Of a DNA stretch of 5,812 bases, positions 1-5,812 are shown one piece after another. The notes under the pieces were generated by a model. It searched no databases and was not told the origin of the DNA. It was given only the letters and a program-made list of their open reading frames with translations. How positions within the stretch are numbered: position 1 is the stretch's first letter; each line of letters starts with the position of its first letter. Origin of the DNA: Sphingobacteriaceae bacterium (GTDB taxonomy: Bacteria; Bacteroidota; Bacteroidia; B-17B0; Aurantibacillaceae); assembly GCA_023251695.1 (NCBI GenBank), contig JAHEYE010000226.1, positions 1 to 5,812 of the forward strand, given 5' to 3'. The position numbers were made by a program, and so were the translations under genes.

Positions 1-273
1 AACAAGTTTGTGAACTTAGATACTTATGCTGATTTTTTCTCGAATTACATTAATAATCCCCAAAACATAGATATAGTTTGGAACACCTTGGTCACGCTTA
101 AAATAAATAAATTCCTTTCTGCCAGTTTTACTTGTAAAATGATATACGATGATGATATCATTATTAAATACGATTGGAATAAAGATGGTGAGTATGATCA
201 TAAAAATGACGTGAATGGCCCCCGCACCCAATGGTTAACCAGTTTCGGAGTCGGCTTAGGGTATAAATTTTAG
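1..273 (+). CDS. C-terminal end of a DUF3078-like outer-membrane protein (5' partial)
   Basis: The frame is open from the first base and ends at TAG 271-273, so these 90 residues are the tail of a longer protein. The GTG at 10 is not a credible start, because the frame continues upstream of it. The visible part has alternating hydrophobic strands (IDIVWNTLVTLKINKFLSAS; FTCKMIYDDDIIIKY) and ends in GVGLGYKF, a terminal aromatic strand typical of outer-membrane beta-barrels. The order of a strand ending KINKFLSAS, an IYDDD turn, a GPRTQ segment and a terminal GYKF is what I recall of the Bacteroidota DUF3078 family, whose molecular role is unknown. A turn at partial residues 58-66 reads DWNKDGEYD and resembles a DxNxDGxxD calcium loop. 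No function can be assigned from this fragment. It could be another small beta-barrel family. Confidence 0.72.
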   Translation, partial: NKFVNLDTYADFFSNYINNPQNIDIVWNTLVTLKINKFLSASFTCKMIYDDDIIIKYDWNKDGEYDHKNDVNGPRTQWLTSFGVGLGYKF

Positions 274-328
274 TAAAGTCACCTTACTTTATCTTGTTTC
301 TAAAACATTTTTTGTACATTAGCTTTAT
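274..328. other. Intergenic gap with weak inverted repeat
   Basis: This 55-bp gap separates the barrel gene from the Wzz-like gene on the same strand. TAAAGT (274-279) and ACTTTA (286-291) form a perfect 6-bp inverted repeat with a 6-nt loop directly after the stop codon. The stem is AT-rich, and the nearest T-run (308-313) lies 16 nt further on, so it is at best a poor intrinsic terminator. I see no Shine-Dalgarno sequence before the ATG at 329 and no convincing TTTG/TAnnTTTG promoter pair. The gap allows either read-through or an unrecognised promoter. Confidence 0.3.
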
Positions 329-1294
329 ATGTCGGGCACTTCAACTAAATTCTTGTTACGTGAAGTAATAAGCAAATGGAAATTCATTCTGGCTTTTACT
401 TCATTATGTATTGTACTCACTTTAGGATATTATTATTTTAAACCATTAGAATACAAATCAACTGTTAGTTTCATGGTCGATAATGAATTGGAGAGAAAAA
501 ACGACCAAAACCTGAATGACCAGAGTATTTATCTTGCCGAAAATGCCCCAAATGCTGTTCGGCTATCTCAAATGATAAAATCAACAGAGATGCTGGATTA
601 TCTGATTGAAAAATTCAGTTTATACGAACAGTTCAGGATAAGTATTAAACATCCGATGCATCATGAATTAGTAACTAACATATTAAAATCAAAGATTACT
701 GTTTCGAATTCTATGAATAGCGGTATGAGCATAACCGTTAGCGGTAAGGATAGAAAAATGACAGCTGATATGGCTAATGAAATGTACGTGAAGCTTGAAG
801 AAATGATAAACAACTATACCATTTCGAACTTGAAGAGAAAAATCAAAATTTATGATCAGGTTTTGGATAATTCTAAATTAAATCTGGATAGGAAAGGGGA
901 AGAGTTAAAGATACTTCTGGATGAATTCAAAAGCCTTGTACAGGAAAACAAAAAGCAAAGGTATAATGATATGTTGTATGATATTGATATGAAGTTAACT
1001 TTTTTATCCGCACAGCTTAATTCAGTTAATCAGGATTTGCTTAGAACAATAAAAAATTACGAAATATCGGTTGCAAACACGAATAAAGAAAATCTACCAA
1101 ACATAAAATTAATAAATGTTGCTCTCAAAGACACCTCGCCTGCATTGTTGCTTGGACTTATTTACAGATTGATCGCCGTTGCTTTTTTTGCTTTCTTTTC
1201 CTCAATTCTTCTGCTTATTTTTAATCAGCAAACGAAGACCGAGGAAAAAACTGTTTATAAAGTGCTCAGGCCTCAGCTTCCGATTGAGAATTAA
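329..1294 (+). CDS. Wzz-type polysaccharide co-polymerase (chain-length determinant)
   Basis: This 321-residue inner-membrane protein has the polysaccharide co-polymerase layout. A short cytoplasmic N-terminus is followed by a first membrane segment at about residues 18-36. A large periplasmic part follows, with a helical, charged, coiled-coil-like stretch at about 155-245, and a second membrane segment lies at about 278-298. FKPLEYKSTVSFMVDNE just after the first segment matches the start of the Wzz domain. Such proteins set the chain length of O-antigen or exopolysaccharide made by a Wzy polymerase. The C-terminal tail is only about 23 residues and has no Walker motifs or tyrosine cluster, so this is not the fused tyrosine-kinase form. 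The first ATG is used; no ribosome-binding site is seen. The 3' end overlaps the opposing ligase gene by 29 bp. The family call is firm, but the polymer it serves is unknown. Confidence 0.82.
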   Translation: MSGTSTKFLLREVISKWKFILAFTSLCIVLTLGYYYFKPLEYKSTVSFMVDNELERKNDQNLNDQSIYLAENAPNAVRLSQMIKSTEMLDYLIEKFSLYEQFRISIKHPMHHELVTNILKSKITVSNSMNSGMSITVSGKDRKMTADMANEMYVKLEEMINNYTISNLKRKIKIYDQVLDNSKLNLDRKGEELKILLDEFKSLVQENKKQRYNDMLYDIDMKLTFLSAQLNSVNQDLLRTIKNYEISVANTNKENLPNIKLINVALKDTSPALLLGLIYRLIAVAFFAFFSSILLLIFNQQTKTEEKTVYKVLRPQLPIEN

Positions 1295-2714
1295 TCTTCG
1301 TTTTAAGGTCGGCCGCTGCAATTAAACTTAAGGATGACCAAAAAAGAAAAGCCAGTTTGCAGTCATCTAAAAAATTATTGAATACACCATGTACAAAATA
1401 AGTCGTTAATCCGCTTATGGCAATTACTACAATTATTTTTGTTTTTTTGTCTTTAGTTTTTGTGAGGGTTCTTAAGCTATAGAACAATCCTGTAAAAAAT
1501 AATCCTATCAGCAATAGCATCGAGGGAAGTCCGCCCTCCGCCAATTCAAGAAAATATTCGGAATGCGCAGTACCGCCTTTTCCCTGAAAATGTGTGTAAT
1601 CCTTATCTTGTAAAAGGCCTACCGCATTCGAATGCCAATAAAAGGAACCGAACCCCGGCCTTAAAGGAATTTGCCGGCTTATATAAGTAAGATTTTCCGA
1701 ATTTTGAAAGGGAAGGTATTGGAATTGGTAAGTTCCCGGACCGAAACCCAGAACCGGTCTTTCTTTGAACATTTTGATGCTGCAATCCCACCTGTTTAAC
1801 CGTTCTTTATTACTTACATCGCTGGTAATATTTGTTATGGAGTAGAAGTGTTCGAATAAACCGGCATTTGTTACCGTCGAGTCAACCTTATTTTCTTTTA
1901 GCTTATTGAGGAGTGGGCCAAAAAATAAGAAGAGAGCGGTTAGCGAAAGAAAAAATAAAATCATTAGACCCCGGAATCTAAAACCAATAATAATAAGTAG
2001 CGACAATGTAGCTGATGCTAAAAGGCTAACCCAGGCTGCGCGGCAAAAAGAAAAATAAAAACCAAGAGCTAATAAGCAAAAGCCTGCAAAGACAAGTATT
2101 CGGTTTCCTATTGTGAGTTCTAATGTTTTTGGAAAGGCATTAAATGCAATGAAAACTGGTATTAAGAAAAGAATTGCAGCTGCAAATATGGTATGATCGT
2201 TATAAAAAGGGTGACAGGCGTATCCTGATCCATACCTGTTAAAACCCACTTTACTTTGAATCAGAAGTGAATAAATAATCACAAGCGCGATGCTAAAACC
2301 ATATAACTTCATGAGCTCCGTATAACTACTCAAGTTCTGTTTTAAAATGTTGTACATAAAAAAATAGAATACAACAATGTAGCTTGTTTTAACGATTACT
2401 GCTTTTAAAGACACCAAGTGCATAGTTGAAAAAGCTCCAGAGGCGGTATTAAATGCGAGGTAAAGCAGAATCATAATAGTGATGGGTTGCTTTAAGAAAC
2501 TTAAATGGCCTATGGCAAATCCATTTTTAAACATCAAGTCATAAACAAACATTAAAGCCAGGATGCCAATCATAATTTCGGCCGGAAAAATAAGAACAGT
2601 ACCAATCGCCGGAAAAAAGATTTTGAAAGAGAGGGGTAAGAACAATACTGTCAGAACAAAAAGAAATCCTGAATAAATTTTTATTTTTTGGGAACCTACG
2701 AAATCAAAATCCAT
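1266..2714 (-). CDS. O-antigen ligase / polymerase family membrane protein (WaaL/Wzy_C-like)
   Basis: The product is 482 residues with about 12 membrane segments and one large extracytoplasmic loop at about residues 269-395, the architecture of the O-antigen ligase superfamily. Family-type motifs are visible: SFCRAAW at 222-228, with the conserved Arg225 at the end of a helix; RWDCSIKMFKERPVLGFGPG at 308-327; and GTAHSEYFLELAEGG at 381-395, with His384 and Glu393. These enzymes move or polymerise undecaprenyl-linked glycans in the periplasm, either onto lipid A-core (ligase) or to each other (Wzy). Sequence alone does not separate the two roles. ATG 2714-2712 is the only good start, since an in-frame stop lies nine codons upstream. 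The gene follows the deiodinase-like gene by 52 bp. Its last 29 bp are also coding on the other strand, for the Wzz-like protein. Confidence 0.83.
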   Translation of the reverse strand: MDFDFVGSQKIKIYSGFLFVLTVLFLPLSFKIFFPAIGTVLIFPAEIMIGILALMFVYDLMFKNGFAIGHLSFLKQPITIMILLYLAFNTASGAFSTMHLVSLKAVIVKTSYIVVFYFFMYNILKQNLSSYTELMKLYGFSIALVIIYSLLIQSKVGFNRYGSGYACHPFYNDHTIFAAAILFLIPVFIAFNAFPKTLELTIGNRILVFAGFCLLALGFYFSFCRAAWVSLLASATLSLLIIIGFRFRGLMILFFLSLTALFLFFGPLLNKLKENKVDSTVTNAGLFEHFYSITNITSDVSNKERLNRWDCSIKMFKERPVLGFGPGTYQFQYLPFQNSENLTYISRQIPLRPGFGSFYWHSNAVGLLQDKDYTHFQGKGGTAHSEYFLELAEGGLPSMLLLIGLFFTGLFYSLRTLTKTKDKKTKIIVVIAISGLTTYFVHGVFNNFLDDCKLAFLFWSSLSLIAAADLKTKINSQSEAEA

Positions 2715-2760
2715 TAAACCAAATATAAGATTAATTAGCTATAGGAAATAAATTGGTTTA
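2715..2760. repeat. 8-bp perfect inverted repeat flanking the ligase leader
   Basis: TAAACCAA (2715-2722) and TTGGTTTA (2753-2760) are perfect reverse complements separated by 30 bases. One arm directly abuts the ligase ATG and the other lies 7 bases downstream of the preceding gene's stop. The arms could be a protein-binding site or could pair in RNA, bringing the start codon next to a stem. The loop is very AT-rich and no T-run suggests a terminator. An 8-bp match over this distance in AT-rich DNA could be chance. Confidence 0.4.
2720..2727 (-). promoter_or_regulatory. Possible Bacteroidota -7 box for the ligase gene
   Basis: Read on the minus strand this is TATATTTG, an exact match to the TAnnTTTG -7 element of the primary sigma factor of Bacteroidota. 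It ends 5 bases before the ligase ATG, so transcription would begin at or almost at the start codon, giving a leaderless message. No clear TTTG/TTG -33 element is found about 20 bases upstream, where the sequence is a T/A run. Only half of the promoter is therefore supported. Confidence 0.28.
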
Positions 2761-2766
2761 CAATAA

Positions 2767-3450
2767 TCATTTCAGAGAACTAATGTCTCTGATGATTTCC
2801 ATGCGTTGTGATTTATAATTGAGGTATTTGTATTTGATTTTTCCATCAGTACCAATTAAATAAGCAATGTTAGGCATTAGTCCGAAGGTTCTTAGCCATG
2901 GATTCAAAGGTCCATCGAGGTAAACGGGTATTTTAGTTCCCATTTGTTCTATCATTAATTTAGCGGCAATTTTACGGTCGGCATAAGTGCTGTGTTGTTT
3001 TATATCAACTTTCTCCAGATAATTTACCTTTAATGCAGTTGGTTCGTTAGTGTAGGGGCACACAAAGGGAAAGCTGGGATGTGCTTCAATTGTATAAATA
3101 ATAAACATCCTTACATCTTTGTTGTATCGGGCAATTGAGTCAAAAAATCTCAGTGTATGCCTGAAGTAATGACAGGTATAACTTCCGTTAATTAATAATA
3201 CAGGTTTTCCCTTTTTTAATTCGAGTGCTATATCCAGACTATCGTTATTTATCCCGTATAATTTAAAATTAGGCACAGCATTTCCGGTTTTTGGTCCGGG
3301 CTCTTTACCATTATGATTTACGTTAAGTGATTGTTGAATAGTATCGGCATCAGCCGGGGCATGTTTTAAACCAATGTTTTTACCAAGTTTTATTTGGGCA
3401 CTAATGTTTAAGAAAAAGAAAGATAAAAGCGTAAAAATGAATGGCCTCAC
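2767..3450 (-). CDS. Exported deiodinase-like thioredoxin-fold protein
   Basis: The 227-residue product begins with a Sec signal peptide (hydrophobic residues 3-17, then SAQ at 17-19, no lipobox), so it should be periplasmic or secreted. The body has a thioredoxin fold with features of the iodothyronine deiodinase family. GSYTCHYF (89-96) aligns with GSCTUPPF of vertebrate enzymes, placing Cys93 at the selenocysteine. IIYTIEAHPS (117-126) matches the conserved EAH motif, whose Glu and His matter in the animal enzymes. GLMPNIAYLIGTDGKIKYK (190-208) is the closing strand region. Only two cysteines occur, Cys93 and Cys131, which could form a redox pair. The start is GTG (3450-3448): an in-frame TAG lies six codons upstream, and no in-frame ATG occurs before residue 115. 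The gene lies 20 bp after the NHL gene. The substrate is unknown; a general thiol oxidoreductase or peroxidase is as likely as dehalogenation. Confidence 0.72.
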   Translation of the reverse strand: MRPFIFTLLSFFFLNISAQIKLGKNIGLKHAPADADTIQQSLNVNHNGKEPGPKTGNAVPNFKLYGINNDSLDIALELKKGKPVLLINGSYTCHYFRHTLRFFDSIARYNKDVRMFIIYTIEAHPSFPFVCPYTNEPTALKVNYLEKVDIKQHSTYADRKIAAKLMIEQMGTKIPVYLDGPLNPWLRTFGLMPNIAYLIGTDGKIKYKYLNYKSQRMEIIRDISSLK

Positions 3451-3470
3451 AAAATTATTTTGAAGCTAAT

Positions 3471-3698
3471 TTACTGTTTTATTACTTTAGAATGATAAAT
3501 TATTTTTCCTTCCTCGGTAACTTTAACAAAATAAATGCCATTGGCCTGATCTTTCAGGTTGATTTTAGTTTCTTCCTCGTTGATTTTTTGTTTTAGGATT
3601 TGTTGACTGATTAAATTGTAAATTTCAAGATATAAATTTCCTTTTTGTGTTGTTTTAACAGTCAGTTCTCCCGATGTAGGATTAGGGTATAAAGAAAA
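3471..3698 (-). repeat. T9SS sorting-domain repeat, copy 1
   Basis: This is the 3' end of the NHL-propeller gene, including its stop. It aligns without gaps to 4909-5136 in the next gene: by hand count 57 of 75 residues and about 73% of the bases are identical. The longest identical DNA block is 23 bp (3583-3605 and 5021-5043). It encodes the beta-sandwich sorting signal, from YPNPTS through NGIYFVKV to the terminal basic KVIKQ. Confidence 0.85.
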
Positions 3699-4904
3699 TT
3701 CAGCCTGATAATTTTCATTCTTATTCATTATTCCGGTACCTACACCAGCGTTGTAAACCATTATACGTTTGTATTGGGCATCAGAAATTAATAATTGTTT
3801 GTATATAGGATCCATGGTTATAGATTCACAGCTCAATCCGGAAGAAGAGGTACAAGCATTGTTTCCGGGCGAAGAAACATTAGTTGCCCATAATACATTC
3901 GATACAATTGTATTGGTTGTTGCTGAATTGAAAATGATTATCCTGTTATTCATCCAATCACAAACATATAATTTAGAATTATCAGCAGTAATTCCCATAG
4001 GAATGTTCATTTGGGTAGCTGAACAGCCGACTGAACTTGTAGTAAAGCTGGTTTGACCGAAAACCGCATCCGCGGGCGCGCCATTAATTTTGCTGTATAC
4101 ATTATCAAACCTAAGAACACGATGATATAAGGCGGTAACAAATAAAGAATTTCCAATCATGGTAATTCCGTAAACTATTCCGAATCCGGATGCAGTACAA
4201 GTGGTTGAATTGGAAGTGTAATTGCTTTGTCCCAGAACTGCACTCGCTGGATCGCCATTATTCAAAGTCTTTGCATTGGTAAATAATAAGACTCTGCAAT
4301 TAGAGTTATCTCCAACCCAAAGGTTTCCTGTCGCATGATCATAATAAAGCAGATTACCATAAGAACCGAAAGGATCTATTGTAAATGTGCTCTGCGTTGT
4401 TCCGGGGGAATTTGAAAAAAAATTAGACTGTCCTAGTACCTGGTCAGCGTTTGGTTTGTTAACGGTGTTTTTATGAGCACTGTCAAAACGTAATACTCTA
4501 TTGTTCCCGCCGTCAAGTATCCATAAAGTTCCGCTCATACTATCAACAGCTACACCCAGAGGAGTTGCCAAACTATTTACATTTGTATTTGCATTTTTTG
4601 TATTAAATGTGCTTTGGCCATATACCAAGTTTGCTTTCGGTTGGTTTTTTGTGATTGGATAACTAAATCTTAATACACGGTTTCCAGTACGATCAGCTAC
4701 ATACAAAAATTTATGTTTCGCATCGATAGCGAAATGGGATTGGTATCCGGCGATGGTTGAATCAGTGGCGTTAATGCTTCCATTGCCGGGAGAACTTGTA
4801 CTTGCGGCTGAAATTACATAATTTGAGTTTTGGCAGTCAACCCAGGTTTGACCATTTGAAATGAAACAGTTCAAAATGAACAATAAAAATAATATCTTTT
4901 TCAT
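3471..4904 (-). CDS. Secreted NHL-repeat six-bladed beta-propeller with T9SS sorting domain
   Basis: This 477-residue protein starts with a signal peptide (MKK, hydrophobic to about residue 16, cleavage near SNGQ at 16-19). Six NHL-type strand units follow, each a hydrophobic LxVxD-like strand and then an NRVLRF-like strand: about 67-80 (LYVADRTGNRVLRF), 127-140, 195-208, 254-266, 312-325 and 371-384. Spacing is 58-68 residues. Between them the repeat linker GQSxF/GQTSF recurs near 96, 158, 225 and 283. This predicts one complete six-bladed propeller, normally a binding or scaffold module; no catalytic domain is visible. Residues from about 403 (FSLYPNPTSGEL) to the end form a T9SS sorting domain, so the protein should cross the outer membrane and be anchored or released. 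The ATG lies 4 bp after the stop of the LamG gene, which suggests translational coupling. The ligand is unknown. Confidence 0.85.
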   Translation of the reverse strand: MKKILFLLFILNCFISNGQTWVDCQNSNYVISAASTSSPGNGSINATDSTIAGYQSHFAIDAKHKFLYVADRTGNRVLRFSYPITKNQPKANLVYGQSTFNTKNANTNVNSLATPLGVAVDSMSGTLWILDGGNNRVLRFDSAHKNTVNKPNADQVLGQSNFFSNSPGTTQSTFTIDPFGSYGNLLYYDHATGNLWVGDNSNCRVLLFTNAKTLNNGDPASAVLGQSNYTSNSTTCTASGFGIVYGITMIGNSLFVTALYHRVLRFDNVYSKINGAPADAVFGQTSFTTSSVGCSATQMNIPMGITADNSKLYVCDWMNNRIIIFNSATTNTIVSNVLWATNVSSPGNNACTSSSGLSCESITMDPIYKQLLISDAQYKRIMVYNAGVGTGIMNKNENYQAEFSLYPNPTSGELTVKTTQKGNLYLEIYNLISQQILKQKINEEETKINLKDQANGIYFVKVTEEGKIIYHSKVIKQ

Positions 4905-4908
4905 TGGC

Positions 4909-5136
4909 TTACTGTTTAATAATTTTCGAATGATAAATAGTTTTTCCTTCTTCCAAAACTTTCACAAAATAAATTCCGTTGGCTTGTTCTTTTAAATTTA
5001 TTTTTGTCTCGGTTTCAGTTATTTTTTGTTTTAGGATTTGTTGGCCAATGACATTATAAATTTCAAGAGTTAAATTTTCTTTGAGTTCTGTTTGGAGAAT
5101 TAGTTCGCTGGAGGTTGGGTTGGGATAGAGCTTGAT
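4909..5136 (-). repeat. T9SS sorting-domain repeat, copy 2
   Basis: This is the 3' end of the LamG-like gene, including its stop. It is the direct-repeat partner of 3471-3698, in the same orientation and of equal length (228 bp). Shared landmarks are YPNPTS, LEIYN, QQILKQKI, ETKINLK, QANGIYFVKV, EEGK, IYHSK and the final IKQ. Differences include many synonymous changes, so the copies are not a fresh duplication. Confidence 0.85.
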
Positions 5137-5812
5137 ATTAATTTTATTTATTGAATTCTTTATTCCGGTTGGTGAAAACCAATTTGGTTCATTATACAAT
5201 GTTGTTACAACGCTTTGTGGAATTACGCAATGGTAAAAACGTATATCATCAACTGTTCCGTCAAAATAACGGTCGTTGCCACCAATATTGGCTGAATTAC
5301 CAACCATTACCGAATCACTTCCTAAATAAACTGAAGTAAAACCTTTTGATACTGTACCTTGGGAAACCGCATCTAAATAAAGCGTAATTGTTAAGTTATC
5401 GTAAGTAAAAACAATGTGATGCCAACTGCCGCTGGGTACAGATGAAGTTGTCCAAATAGCGGGTTGAGAACAGGGCATTTGTGTACAAGCTGTTGCAATT
5501 TTATTGGTGAATTGATCGTAATACAAACAATACGATTCAAAACAATTAGATCCGGTTTGACATTTAGTTAGTATTAAAGGATTATAACTATAACCGCTTC
5601 CGTTAAATGAGGTAGCATTAATTTTAAACCACATCGAAACGCTGATATCATTTGGTTTCAAATTAGGGGTCGTACCAAAGTTTAAATAACTCCCCTGATT
5701 ACCGTTTAAATACCAGGCCGAGTTAGTATTGCCAAAGCGGTCGGTGGCAAGGGTAGCTCCAACCTGTTTACCATTGTTTGGTCCGAAATCATCATTAACA
5801 GTTCCGCTGCTT
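4909..5812 (-). CDS. LamG-like (concanavalin A-like) surface protein with T9SS sorting domain (5' partial)
   Basis: The frame is open to the right edge, giving 300 visible residues (numbered from 5811). The TTG at 5661 is not the start, because the domain begins further upstream: ATLATDRFGNTNSAWYLNG at 19-37 is the classical opening of a Laminin_G_3 domain. Later landmarks are ISVSMWFKI (55-63), SGSWHHIVFTYDN (127-139), LYLD (144-147) and DGTVDDIRFYH (184-194) leading into a LY(N)E end near 205-208. Such jelly-roll domains usually bind carbohydrate or serve as adhesion modules. A cysteine-rich insert (Cys84, 90, 95, 109, 114) is unusual. Residues from about 226 (IKLYPNPTSSEL) form a T9SS sorting domain nearly matching that of the NHL protein. 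The signal peptide and any further domains lie outside the window. It is the first visible gene of the minus-strand cluster. Confidence 0.83.
   Translation of the reverse strand, partial: SSGTVNDDFGPNNGKQVGATLATDRFGNTNSAWYLNGNQGSYLNFGTTPNLKPNDISVSMWFKINATSFNGSGYSYNPLILTKCQTGSNCFESYCLYYDQFTNKIATACTQMPCSQPAIWTTSSVPSGSWHHIVFTYDNLTITLYLDAVSQGTVSKGFTSVYLGSDSVMVGNSANIGGNDRYFDGTVDDIRFYHCVIPQSVVTTLYNEPNWFSPTGIKNSINKINIKLYPNPTSSELILQTELKENLTLEIYNVIGQQILKQKITETETKINLKEQANGIYFVKVLEEGKTIYHSKIIKQ

Noticed and set aside
16..231. Minus-strand open frame of 71 codons opposite the barrel gene
   Set aside because: It lies fully opposite a better-supported coding frame, and its hydrophobic product simply mirrors AT-rich codons.
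290..327. Promoter for the Wzz-like gene (TATCTTG at 290-296, TAGCTTTA at 320-327)
   Set aside because: Neither matches TAnnTTTG fully, no -33 partner is seen, and the second would put the transcript start inside the gene.
1296..1330. Possible terminator around the CGGCCG palindrome just past the Wzz-like gene
   Set aside because: There is no stable stem beyond 6 bp and no following T-run on either strand; the region is coding for the ligase C-terminus.
1603..1791. Second minus-strand frame of 62 codons inside the ligase gene
   Set aside because: It overlaps the conserved ligase motifs in another frame, and its product has no recognisable features.
3769..4056. Plus-strand frame of 95 codons opposite the NHL gene
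   Set aside because: It is antisense to a clear repeat protein; the length follows from the repeat codon pattern and no start signal is seen.
4070..4082. 13-bp run of pure G/C in AT-rich DNA
   Set aside because: It is explained by the codons for an Ala-Pro-Ala segment of the NHL repeat; nothing else marks it as foreign or structured.
5151..5339. Plus-strand frame of 62 codons opposite the LamG gene
   Set aside because: It is antisense to a strongly supported domain, and its product resembles nothing known.
5659..5661. TTG as the start of the LamG gene
   Set aside because: The frame is open a further 50 codons to the window edge, and those codons encode the expected beginning of the LamG domain.
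1..5812. Search for CRISPR arrays, tRNA genes, insertion sequences, toxin-antitoxin or defence genes
   Set aside because: No regularly spaced repeats, cloverleaf candidates, transposase motifs or defence domains were seen on either strand.

Overview
The window looks like part of a chromosome of a member of the Bacteroidota. Two adjacent genes end in type IX secretion system (T9SS) C-terminal sorting domains with the typical YPNPTS opening. The left edge holds the end of a DUF3078-like outer-membrane protein. The DNA is AT-rich, and no start codon has a convincing Shine-Dalgarno sequence, as is common in this phylum. I cannot name a genus.

Layout, left to right: (1) 1-273, plus strand, the C-terminal end of a DUF3078-like beta-barrel protein cut by the window edge. 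(2) 274-328, a short gap with a weak inverted repeat. (3) 329-1294, plus strand, a Wzz-type polysaccharide co-polymerase (chain-length regulator). (4) 1266-2714, minus strand, an O-antigen ligase/polymerase family membrane protein whose 3' end overlaps the Wzz-like gene tail-to-tail by 29 bp. (5) 2715-2766, a gap with an 8-bp perfect inverted repeat and a Bacteroidota-like -7 box just before the ligase start. (6) 2767-3450, minus strand, an exported thioredoxin-fold protein resembling iodothyronine deiodinase, with Cys where the animal enzymes have selenocysteine and with a GTG start. (7) 3471-4904, minus strand, a secreted six-bladed NHL beta-propeller with a T9SS sorting domain. (8) 4909-5812, minus strand, the C-terminal 300 residues of a LamG-like (concanavalin A-like) surface protein with a T9SS sorting domain, continuing past the right edge.

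The four minus-strand genes run LamG, NHL, deiodinase-like, ligase, with gaps of 4, 20 and 52 bp. The first three are very likely co-transcribed. The ligase may be read through or may have its own promoter. A possible theme is cell-surface construction: T9SS cargo proteins are commonly released and attached to a special lipopolysaccharide, and an O-antigen ligase/polymerase and a chain-length regulator are the kinds of enzyme that make such a glycan. That link is inferred from proximity only. I see no RNA gene, CRISPR array, insertion sequence, toxin-antitoxin pair or defence system, and no gap over 300 bases without a gene.
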